A DNA stretch of 6,381 bases from Deltaproteobacteria bacterium (GCA_030591745.1 JAUVAM010000247.1:1-6381), one strand, 5' to 3'. Positions 1 to 6,269 are shown, numbered from the stretch's first letter. Notes: generated by a model from the letters alone, not told the origin. A program made the numbers and translations.

Positions 1-554
1 AAGCTGCCGTCGTCGATGAAGCCGGTCTGGTTCAAGCCCTCGGTCAACAAGTAGGTCAAGGGCTGATCCGCGCCGTTGCCCGTCGTCAGCGAACGGTAGA
101 CTTTGTAGCTTGTCGCGTCCGCCACTTCGTCCCAATTCAACTCCATGGCGTCCTCGCCGACGGCGACTTCGGCCGTCAAGAGGTAACCGGCAAGCGTCTC
201 GCCGCTGGCTGTGACCGCGGATACCCGGTAGGACCAAAGGCCCTCGACCAGGCTGCCCACGGAGGCCGCGCCACGGCCGCGCAAATTGCCAGGGGCAGGA
301 GCCAAGGCGCCCACGCCGTCATCCGTGAAGTTGGTTTCGATCACACCGGTGGTCAGCAGACGTGAGGTCTGGCTGCGTCCATCGGAGGCGAGCGAACGGT
401 AGATGTTGTAGCTCTCGGCTCCTTCGACACGTGCCCAGCGGATGGTCAAGCCACCGCCCTGGTCTAAGGCAACGGCCTCGGCGCTGGGCAGGCCCTCGCC
501 GCTGGCCATGACCGCCGAGACTCGGTAATACCAGGAACCCACCGGCAATGAGCC
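1..554 (-). repeat. Two tandem 99-residue fibronectin-III-like modules in the lipoprotein
   Basis: Residues 719-817 and 818-902 onward align in register with an exact 99-residue (297-base) period. Both open with GSL, carry W-x-YRVSAV-x-ASGE, then a Trp in LxxxWxxVxxAxSYxxYRSL, and close with T-F-x-DDG or a close variant. The W..Y..V pattern and the SY-x-(I/V)-YRSL strand are typical of bacterial FN3-like beta-sandwiches. The second copy is cut by the window edge and more copies may follow. The bases at 204-233 and 501-530 remain visibly alike, which suggests duplication within the gene. Confidence 0.75.
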
Positions 555-2708
555 CTCGGCGGGGGCGGGTCGGCGGCTCACATAAGGCGTGGTGGTGATG
601 CCGAGGATTCGGGCCACTTCCAGGCCGCGCTCGCCGGTCGTTCCGTCCTGGCTGCCGCCCACAACATAGAGATAGGGGCCGATGCCCACCATGGAGGCCG
701 CTGTTCTGGGGATGGTCAGGGTGTTGGGCACATGGGTCGTGCCATTCCATTGCAGGCTTTCTTTCCATACGCCAGGGTTGCCGAAGACGCTTACCTGCAT
801 GTATTCCACAGAGTCGAGTGGCGTGTTTGATGCGTCGTAGCCGCCGGCGACGTAGACGTAGCCCGAGCCGAAGATGTCGAAGCCATGGGTGGCCGCGTGC
901 TTGTAACGCGGCGTCAACAGATTGCTCTCGGGGTTGTCGTCATCCCATGCCGTCAGCTTGCCGTCGGCTGAAGAGGTCAAGGAAAAGACATAATAGACGT
1001 CCCATTGCTCATCCGGGTTGGTCACACGTACTGCGTAGGGCTGGTTGCCGAAGGCCATGCCTGAGCCCGAACCGTTGACTTCCGCCTCACTCACGAAAGA
1101 AGTGGGGATATCCGTCTCCGTGCCCAATTCGTCGATGAGGGTGATGACGGCGCCATCGATGAAATGGCCGCCTTGTACGGTCAGGGTGATCACGCCACCG
1201 GTGAAATCGTTACCGGCAGCCCGGAGCGGGGTGATGCTTGAGATGCTGGGTGGCGGGGTGGCGGTGATCTCAAAGCGACCGGCCCAGGCCGCGCCCTGGC
1301 GATCCGGGTTGGTGACTTGAAGAATGTACAAACCGGCGGGCATGGATTCGCTTTCGCTGGGCACGATGGCCGTGATGCTGGTCGTGTTGGTGAACGCAAC
1401 GGAGCTTGCATCGAAGGTCAGGTTGGCGTCGTCTTCCTTGACCCAACGCACACCCGGTGTGGACATGAAGTTCTGGCCCACGATCATCACGGCTCGATCG
1501 CTCAGAATGCCGTCGGTGGGATCGCCGTTGTAGGCAAAGGGAGGGATCACGTCTTCCACCACGGGCGGCGGGTTGGGGGAGACCAAAAAGCCCTTGACCA
1601 GGGTGTCGGAAGTGCCGTCCAGCAGGGTCAGGGTCACATCGTAGAGACCCAAAGCCCGCGTCGGATCAGCCGGCACGGAGGCGGTGATGGAGGTGAAGTC
1701 CACCAGGCTCACGTTCGTGGCGTCAAAGGTAACCGCGCCATCGTCTGCGTTGGTGAAGGTGATGGTGGCACCGTCTTCGAAGCCGATGCCCGACAGACTC
1801 ACGTCCGTGTTTTCCTCTCGCCAGCCCGCGGAAGGGAAGATCGAAAGCAGGCGCATGCCGTCATCGCAAGCGTCGCCGACGCCGTTATCGTCGTAGTCTG
1901 TTTGGTTCGGGTTGTCCACGTAGGGGCAGTTGTCGCAGGCGTCGCCGAGGGCGTCGCCGTCCGAGTTGGTCTGGTCCGGATTGGCTGCATCCAGGCAGTT
2001 GTCGCAGACATCGCCGAGGCCGTCTTGATCCCCGTCCGCCTGGTTTTCGTTGGGGGTGTCCACGCAGTTGTCTTCGGCGTTGGGGATGCCGTCGTTGTCG
2101 GAGTCCATGTTGGCGTCGCAGGCATCTCCCGTGCCGTCGCCGTTGGCGTCAGCCTGATCCGGGTTGGGCTTGTCCGGGCAGTTGTCGCAGAGATCGCCCG
2201 CGCCGTCACCGTCTGAATCCGCCTGATCCGCGTCGGGGTCATTCGGGCAAACATCACAAGCATCACCGAAGCCGTCGCCATCCGTATCCAATTGGGCGTC
2301 GTCGGGATTGTCTGGGCAGATATCGCAGACATCGCCGTGGGCATCGCCATCGGTGTTGCTCTGATCTGCATTCGGGGTGGCCGGGCAGTTGTCCTCCGAG
2401 TTGATCACGCCGTCTTCATCGAAGTCGGCGTCGGGGGCGCAGAGATCACCCACGCCGTCTCCATCGCTGTCCGCCTGATCGGCGTTGGGGATGGTCGGGC
2501 AATTGTCGCAGACATCGCCAAAGCCGTCTGAATCCACGTCGGCCTGATCCGCGTTGGCCAGGTCCGGGCAGTTGTCTTCGCTGTCGACCACGCCGTCGCC
2601 GTCGCCGTCCTTGCCCGCCGTATCGTCGCCGCAAGCTGCAATGGCGAAAGCCAGCAAGATGGTTAAGAAAACGCGCAACACCAGAGATTGTTTCTGAAAA
2701 GATCGCAT
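1..2708 (-). CDS. Multidomain calcium-repeat lipoprotein (TSP3 / TIG / kelch / FN3-like), C-terminus beyond window
   Basis: An uninterrupted frame of 902 codons runs off the left edge. The start ATG (2706-2708) follows a strong GGGAGGG ribosome site after six T's. The N-terminus is a lipoprotein signal: a basic start, a hydrophobic stretch at residues 13-25 and an I-A-A-C lipobox with Cys26. Next come about ten thrombospondin type 3 repeats (residues 34-283, DxDGDGxGDxCDNCP...N.DQ), then three TIG/IPT-like beta modules (about 286-380, 381-487, 488-578), two kelch-like motifs (about 600-640 and 665-700), and two tandem 99-residue fibronectin-III-like modules (from 719 and 818). Known of the families: TSP3 repeats bind calcium, and TIG and FN3 modules are adhesin or surface-protein building blocks. 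Inference: an outer-membrane or cell-surface lipoprotein in adhesion, carbohydrate binding or envelope structure. It lies 82 bases after the caspase gene on the same strand and may share its operon. No enzymatic motif is visible in the part seen. Confidence 0.9.
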   Translation of the reverse strand, partial: MRSFQKQSLVLRVFLTILLAFAIAACGDDTAGKDGDGDGVVDSEDNCPDLANADQADVDSDGFGDVCDNCPTIPNADQADSDGDGVGDLCAPDADFDEDGVINSEDNCPATPNADQSNTDGDAHGDVCDICPDNPDDAQLDTDGDGFGDACDVCPNDPDADQADSDGDGAGDLCDNCPDKPNPDQADANGDGTGDACDANMDSDNDGIPNAEDNCVDTPNENQADGDQDGLGDVCDNCLDAANPDQTNSDGDALGDACDNCPYVDNPNQTDYDDNGVGDACDDGMRLLSIFPSAGWREENTDVSLSGIGFEDGATITFTNADDGAVTFDATNVSLVDFTSITASVPADPTRALGLYDVTLTLLDGTSDTLVKGFLVSPNPPPVVEDVIPPFAYNGDPTDGILSDRAVMIVGQNFMSTPGVRWVKEDDANLTFDASSVAFTNTTSITAIVPSESESMPAGLYILQVTNPDRQGAAWAGRFEITATPPPSISSITPLRAAGNDFTGGVITLTVQGGHFIDGAVITLIDELGTETDIPTSFVSEAEVNGSGSGMAFGNQPYAVRVTNPDEQWDVYYVFSLTSSADGKLTAWDDDNPESNLLTPRYKHAATHGFDIFGSGYVYVAGGYDASNTPLDSVEYMQVSVFGNPGVWKESLQWNGTTHVPNTLTIPRTAASMVGIGPYLYVVGGSQDGTTGERGLEVARILGITTTPYVSRRPAPAEGSLPVGSWYYRVSAVMASGEGLPSAEAVALDQGGGLTIRWARVEGAESYNIYRSLASDGRSQTSRLLTTGVIETNFTDDGVGALAPAPGNLRGRGAASVGSLVEGLWSYRVSAVTASGETLAGYLLTAEVAVGEDAMELNWDEVADATSYKVYRSLTTGNGADQPLTYLLTEGLNQTGFIDDGS
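1860..2609 (-). repeat. Thrombospondin type 3 repeat region (about 10 units) inside the lipoprotein
   Basis: Ten imperfect coding repeats, mostly 23 residues (about 69 bases) each, share an Asp-rich calcium-loop core, a Cys before the next unit, and the DNCP...N.(D/N)Q signature. They fall in three blocks: residues 34-92, 93-200 and 201-283. Blocks two and three restart after short linkers with a unit ending in EDNC, like the first unit (SEDNC, SEDNC, AEDNC). Cysteines recur in the pattern expected for TSP3 disulfides. DNA-level similarity is imperfect, so these are old protein repeats, not a recent tandem duplication. In this family the Asp side chains hold calcium ions that stiffen the array. 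Confidence 0.9.
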
Positions 2709-2790
2709 AAAAAACCCTCCCGTCCGAGGACGAAAATTGTGAATAAGAACTTGCCTATCCTGGCACAAACTGTCGGAAAATGGAAGCTAT
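2709..2790 (-). promoter_or_regulatory. Intergenic leader of the lipoprotein gene, with strong ribosome site and a small hairpin
   Basis: These 82 bases separate the caspase stop (2791-2793) from the lipoprotein start. The ribosome site GGGAGGG (2715-2721) sits six bases before the ATG. Directly upstream is a short palindrome (2721-2732; CGTC/GACG arms, four-base loop) that touches the ribosome site and could modulate its access. No convincing promoter boxes or intrinsic terminator are visible. The gene may therefore be read through from the caspase gene or use an alternative-sigma promoter I cannot identify. Confidence 0.4.
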
Positions 2791-4566
2791 TCAGAAGGAA
2801 AGCAGCAGGGCGGCGCGGCCTGAGGGGACCAGTAGGCGGGTCTCGGTTCCATCGATGGAGCCAAAGATCAAATCCAAGCCCCCGGCCAACTCCAGGCCCA
2901 GGGGCCCTACAAGCTGGACCCGAATGCCCAACTCGGCCCCGAGGGCTGGGGCGAAGAGATCGGAGGTGAATTTGTCGTGCTCACCGGGATTGGGTGTGCT
3001 CTCATTTTGTAACAAGAAACGGTTGCCTACGAGAGCCAGTGCCCAAAGATTCACTCCCTCCCAGAGGGTGTAGGCCGCGCCCACGCCCAGGTCCAAGCCC
3101 AGGGCTTCCATGCTGCTGTCTCCCTCTCTGCGAGCGTCGGCGTGGGTCCAGCCGAAGCGGGCGCCCAAGAGCATGGCCTTCCAGATATTCCAGCGATAGG
3201 ACAATTGGCCGCCGTGAGCAAGACCGTCGGCTTCCATCACGGCATCGCTGAGCAAGTAGCCCAAAGAAAGTTGGTGGGCCGAATGCGAGAGCTTTTGAGA
3301 AGAGGCCGAAAGGCGCGCCTGCGGATCTGTTCGACTGGCCGCGTAGCCTTGCGAAAAAGCCCTTCCGAAGGGCACGCTGAAAAGCTCGGAGCGAAAAGAT
3401 TCAGCAACACTACCCCTGTCGGCGGTTCTTGGCGGTTTGAGTGTCAGCGTGGCCCAGGCCAGTTCAAGTCGTTTGACACCGGGTTGGGCGAGGGAGATCT
3501 CTGCTTCTTGATTCGCCTGACGCACGTAGTAGTTGGGTCTGTCTCGGACCGGTGAGAAGAGCAAAGCCAGGCTGCTGTCATGATCCGCGGCTTTGTTCCA
3601 AGTGGCATAGGCCAAACCACGGGCGTCTTCTATCTCAAAACGGCCAGAGGCTGCTGTCGGAAAATTGAGGAAATGGGTAAAACCGGGGCCGGTCAAGTCA
3701 AGGATGGGTCGCAGGTGGTCTTGGGCCGGGGGCTGTATGAAAACCTGGATTTGGGCTTTTGGGTTGGTGATGCCGGCGTTGGCGGCGGCCAGGAAGGCCT
3801 CCACCTCGGCATAGTCCACCCGACGATCACCGTTCACGTCGCCCAGACCCAGCAGAGCAGATCGCAGTTCATGGCTGAAAACGCCGCCTCGGATGCGGGA
3901 CCATTCATGCACTTCGGCCGCGCCGGCCGTTGACAGGATGACCCCTGTATTGGGATGCCGGTCCAGCCGATTGGGTCCACGGAGGAAGGCGCGCAGGGCG
4001 TCCTGGTCACGGGCCGTGCCCGCGTCGTCTTGCCAGTCACCGCGTGGCAGGACCAAAAAATAGGCATGACAGGCGTCTAAGATCAGCAGATTCTCATCCG
4101 CCGGTGAGGCTTCCACCACCTCTTTGAAAAGCGCTTCTCGATCCAGTACGCCGTCGGTCAACATCATTTGACCCTGACCGTCCTTCAGTCGACCGTGGCC
4201 TGTGTAGATAAAGACAAGCTCGGTGCGTCGGCCCTCTTTTTTGTCGTGTCGGATGTCATCGAAAAGGTGCTTGATGGCAGCGCGAAAACGTTCCCGGGTG
4301 GGGGGTCGGGTGCGGCTGGCCAGTCCTGGGAAAACTTTTTGGCTGTCGGCATCCAGGGTGGTCAGAAGCTCGACCCGGGCACCGGCTGCTTCGAAGAGTT
4401 CGGCGTAGCGCACACCATCGTCATCGGCGTAGCGCAAAGGGGCCAACTCGCCGTCGGGATCCATGTTGTTGGCTACGATGAGCACGTGGAGCGCAGAGGG
4501 TTCAGCTGTGACTTGGGCCGCGCTCAGCGTGAGGGCCATCAGGACCCAAAGAGGCAAAGACTTCAT
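2791..4566 (-). CDS. Secreted caspase-like (peptidase C14 family) protease with EF-hand loop and C-terminal outer-membrane beta-barrel-like domain
   Basis: A 591-residue protein. The signal peptide covers about residues 1-21 (KSLPLW start, hydrophobic core, VTA before the cut). The caspase-like domain spans about residues 24-290. It has a hydrophobic strand then TGHG with catalytic-type His124, and LLILDACHA with catalytic-type Cys166, the His-Cys dyad of clan CD. D-V-N-G-D-R-R-V-D-Y-A-E at 243-254 is a canonical EF-hand calcium loop. A beta-rich linker (about 305-415) leads to roughly 170 residues of alternating, aromatic-bounded strands ending in LLLSF, with the terminal Phe typical of outer-membrane barrels recognised by the BAM machinery. 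The ATG overlaps the anti-sigma stop (ATGA) and has GGGAG seven bases upstream, so translation is probably coupled. Inference: an envelope protease tethered to the outer membrane, under control of the upstream sigma/anti-sigma pair. The caspase call is strong, while the barrel call rests on sequence pattern only. Substrate unknown. Confidence 0.85.
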   Translation of the reverse strand: MKSLPLWVLMALTLSAAQVTAEPSALHVLIVANNMDPDGELAPLRYADDDGVRYAELFEAAGARVELLTTLDADSQKVFPGLASRTRPPTRERFRAAIKHLFDDIRHDKKEGRRTELVFIYTGHGRLKDGQGQMMLTDGVLDREALFKEVVEASPADENLLILDACHAYFLVLPRGDWQDDAGTARDQDALRAFLRGPNRLDRHPNTGVILSTAGAAEVHEWSRIRGGVFSHELRSALLGLGDVNGDRRVDYAEVEAFLAAANAGITNPKAQIQVFIQPPAQDHLRPILDLTGPGFTHFLNFPTAASGRFEIEDARGLAYATWNKAADHDSSLALLFSPVRDRPNYYVRQANQEAEISLAQPGVKRLELAWATLTLKPPRTADRGSVAESFRSELFSVPFGRAFSQGYAASRTDPQARLSASSQKLSHSAHQLSLGYLLSDAVMEADGLAHGGQLSYRWNIWKAMLLGARFGWTHADARREGDSSMEALGLDLGVGAAYTLWEGVNLWALALVGNRFLLQNESTPNPGEHDKFTSDLFAPALGAELGIRVQLVGPLGLELAGGLDLIFGSIDGTETRLLVPSGRAALLLSF

Positions 4567-5399
4567 GGCGCTACTCCCATGACATGCAGCGACAGAGACT
4601 GCTTGATTATCCCAACAGGCAAATCGCCACCTTGCGCCACAGTTTGCGCCATTTTTTGTACCCGGTCAAAGCGCAAGGCTTCGTTCGAAAACAGGGCCCA
4701 GACCCGATAGTCGCCAGGTTTGTGGTTGACATCCAGGCGTACGGTCCGCTCGAGGGGCATGGGGAGATCGCCGGGCTGAAGCAAGTGGCTGGCGGCCTGC
4801 GTGGGTGATGGCGTGTACCACAGGATTTGGCCCGCCTCGTCAATGCCGAAGAGAGCCACATGCCTCGCGTTCCCAATCGGCAGGACAGCGAAAGCCAGGT
4901 TTTCGTCCAGAGAACAGCGCCAACTTCCATCGGGCATGCGGGCTGAGCGAGCCTCGGGGTCTTCGCCCTGCTGGATGCAGATCAGTTCCACCTGGGGCTG
5001 GGTTGTTTGGCCGCGGGCTTGAAAACCATCGTCTGGTATGGGTTCCGGTCGAATCCAAAGAAAAGACGCCAAGGCCATCAGCAGGATGACCGTCGATCCC
5101 GCCGCCCAAACCAGCAACCTTGGGGCATGACCGGACTTTTCAGCGGACGGCAGTTTGAGTTGTTCCGCGACTTGGCTCCAGACAAGGGCCGCTTCGAAGG
5201 GCTGTATCGCGTTGTCGAGCTCGCAAGCTTCGGCCAGCAGTCGTTCTGATGCGCTTAACTGCTCAACCAGGGCCCTGCATGAGGCGCAATGCTTGAGGTG
5301 TTCGGCCAGGGGGCCCGGTATCCTCGGCGGGCGATTTTCGATGAACAGGGCTTTGATGGCCCGGGTGTAGCGCTCATCATGGCGGGGGCTCGGCGTCAT
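4563..5399 (-). CDS. Transmembrane anti-sigma factor with zinc-finger-type HxxxCxxC motif
   Basis: A 278-residue protein from the ATG at 5397-5399. Residues 34-41 give H-x3-C-x2-C, the zinc-binding signature of ZAS-type anti-sigma factors, within a helical cytoplasmic region (1-90). One transmembrane segment follows at about 94-116 (LLVWAAGSTVILLMALASFL), then a periplasmic domain of about 160 residues with two cysteines, Cys141 and Cys162, that could form a disulfide. This outer part loosely resembles, from memory, the DUF4384-type domains found with bacterial caspases; that is not confirmed. The frame is open further upstream to 5471, but this start is preferred because it overlaps the sigma stop as ATGA, has GGAGG seven bases upstream (5407-5411), and places the ZAS motif normally. 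The downstream caspase gene starts in its own stop codon. Expected role: sequester the neighbouring ECF sigma at the inner membrane until a periplasmic signal releases it. Confidence 0.88.
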   Translation of the reverse strand: MTPSPRHDERYTRAIKALFIENRPPRIPGPLAEHLKHCASCRALVEQLSASERLLAEACELDNAIQPFEAALVWSQVAEQLKLPSAEKSGHAPRLLVWAAGSTVILLMALASFLWIRPEPIPDDGFQARGQTTQPQVELICIQQGEDPEARSARMPDGSWRCSLDENLAFAVLPIGNARHVALFGIDEAGQILWYTPSPTQAASHLLQPGDLPMPLERTVRLDVNHKPGDYRVWALFSNEALRFDRVQKMAQTVAQGGDLPVGIIKQSLSLHVMGVAP

Positions 5400-6115
5400 G
5401 GCTTGGCCTCCTGGGCTTTCGGTTGGAAGGGCAGGGCGCGGTCCAATCCTTCCCGTTGCAGGCTTTTCCAAAGTTTCTTGCGAATGGCACGAATCTGCTT
5501 GCGCACCCGGTTTCTGTCCACCCCAAGCGCCTGAGCGGTAGCGTCCTGGCTTTGATGCTCCATGAAGTGCAGCTTGAGGACCTGACGTTGTTGTTCTTTC
5601 AGGCCGGCCACGAAATCCTCGATGAATCGACGAAGACGCATGCGCTCCACGCCCTCGTCAGGCGCTTCCGGTTGTCCTTCGGCCAGCGCGATGCCGGCCG
5701 ACTGCCGGGCACCGACCGAATCGCTGCCCATCTCATGGTCGGCGGCATCGATGGGCTTGAAGCGACTCAGGCGCTGGACGTCCTTGCGGAAGTGACCCAG
5801 AACCACGTTGCGGGCAATGGCCAAGAGGTAGTTATGAAAAGGCTGCAGTCCGTCGTAGTTGCGCCGGGCGCTGGGACCGAAGGCATGCAGAAAGGTCTCC
5901 TGGAGGGCATCGCGGAGTTGCTCGCCATCCGGATAGCCCGAAAAATGCATCTCCCGGCCCTTGCTCGAGAAACGGAAGCCTCGGCGCAAAAGCCCTGTGA
6001 CCTCACCCAGATAGGCCAAGTAAATGCGCTCCAAGGCCGTCGGATCGGATTGCCGGTAGAGATCCAAAAGGGCCCGATCTCCAGGCAAGGGGCGTTTGGG
6101 GTTCTTTTTTTCCAT
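5396..6115 (-). CDS. ECF-type RNA polymerase sigma-70 factor
   Basis: A 239-residue protein. Region 2 spans about residues 14-111, with D-A-L-Q-E-T-F-L-H-A-F at 69-79 (the DxxQETF signature of core binding and -10 recognition) and F-H-N-Y-L-L-A-I-A-R-N-V-V-L at 93-106. A variable linker (about 112-164) precedes region 4 (about 165-221), a helix-turn-helix ending in VDRNRVRKQIRAIRKKLWKSL that reads the -35 element. There is no region 1.1 or 3, as usual for ECF factors. About 18 extra residues (SSKGREMHFSGYPDGEQ area) precede the QETF helix, a form I associate with deltaproteobacterial ECFs. Start: ATG at 6113-6115 is chosen. A GTG at 6116-6118, one codon upstream, is equally placed behind the AGGA site (6125-6128). 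The stop overlaps the anti-sigma start, the classic sigma/anti-sigma gene order. Likely function is to transcribe its own operon and envelope targets once released. Target promoters are not visible with confidence. Confidence 0.92.
   Translation of the reverse strand: MEKKNPKRPLPGDRALLDLYRQSDPTALERIYLAYLGEVTGLLRRGFRFSSKGREMHFSGYPDGEQLRDALQETFLHAFGPSARRNYDGLQPFHNYLLAIARNVVLGHFRKDVQRLSRFKPIDAADHEMGSDSVGARQSAGIALAEGQPEAPDEGVERMRLRRFIEDFVAGLKEQQRQVLKLHFMEHQSQDATAQALGVDRNRVRKQIRAIRKKLWKSLQREGLDRALPFQPKAQEAKP
5407..5411 (-). promoter_or_regulatory. Ribosome binding site that decides the anti-sigma start
   Basis: GGAGG on the minus strand lies seven bases before the ATG at 5397-5399, inside the end of the sigma gene. 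It supports the shorter anti-sigma start over the open frame extending to 5471 and fits translational coupling through the ATGA overlap. Confidence 0.75.
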
Positions 6116-6118
6116 CAC

Positions 6119-6269
6119 TTAGGATCCTATGGGTATGTCCGCTGCTTTGGGTAGAAAAAATCAGGTTTTTTTGTCGGTCACAAGAAAATCCACCCAAGTC
6201 CGGGGGGGTGTTCATACAAGCACTCGTGATGGTGATCTGGCTTGTGAAATTATTTGTTTGGAGGTTCTT
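6119..6269. promoter_or_regulatory. Divergent intergenic region between the sigma operon and a plus-strand gene
   Basis: About 150 bases with no gene must hold promoters for both directions. Visible contents are an A6-TCAGG-T7 inverted repeat (6155-6172), a G7 tract (6202-6208) flanked by a weak CACCC/GGGTG inverted repeat (6191-6210), and TCACAAG (6178-6184) mirrored by CTTGTGA (6241-6247). Near the genes are AGGA (6125-6128, minus) and GGAGG (6260-6264, plus). No box pair clearly matches a housekeeping or ECF consensus, so the promoters are inferred from gene orientation only. Confidence 0.45.

Noticed and set aside
1317..2216. A 299-codon open frame on the plus strand rich in Val, Ala, Gly and His
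   Set aside because: It lies antisense to the TSP3 and TIG part of the lipoprotein gene; its VxVGxVRxG periodicity is the reverse reading of the Asp-rich repeats. It has no credible ribosome site or domain.
1860..2609. The regular 69-75 base periodicity as a CRISPR array or satellite repeat
   Set aside because: The period keeps an open reading frame and the protein motif, while the bases vary at third positions; there are no identical repeats with unrelated spacers.
2738..2770. TTGTGC-17-TATTCA on the minus strand as a promoter for the lipoprotein gene
   Set aside because: Spacing is right, but both boxes match the housekeeping consensus poorly and the key last T of the -10 box is absent.
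4168..4710. A 180-codon plus-strand open frame across the protease start
   Set aside because: Antisense to the caspase-like catalytic domain and the anti-sigma end; no signal, motif or ribosome site supports it.
5400..5471. Longer N-terminus for the anti-sigma protein, starting at 5471
   Set aside because: The added 24 residues are antisigma-atypical Pro/Gly-rich sequence inside the sigma gene; the ATGA overlap and GGAGG favour the start at 5399.
5423..6154. A 243-codon plus-strand open frame
   Set aside because: It is the antisense shadow of the ECF sigma gene, whose region 2 and 4 motifs are clear on the minus strand.
6125..6215. Autoregulatory ECF promoter upstream of the sigma gene (GGACTT or AACC as -35)
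   Set aside because: Both short -35 look-alikes occur, but no CGTC- or TCTGA-like -10 lies 15-17 bases downstream.
6178..6247. TCACAAG and its mirror CTTGTGA as a shared operator or -35 pair for the divergent genes
   Set aside because: A matching 7-base inverted pair in about 150 bases is roughly expected by chance (order of one), and neither copy has a -10 element at a proper distance.
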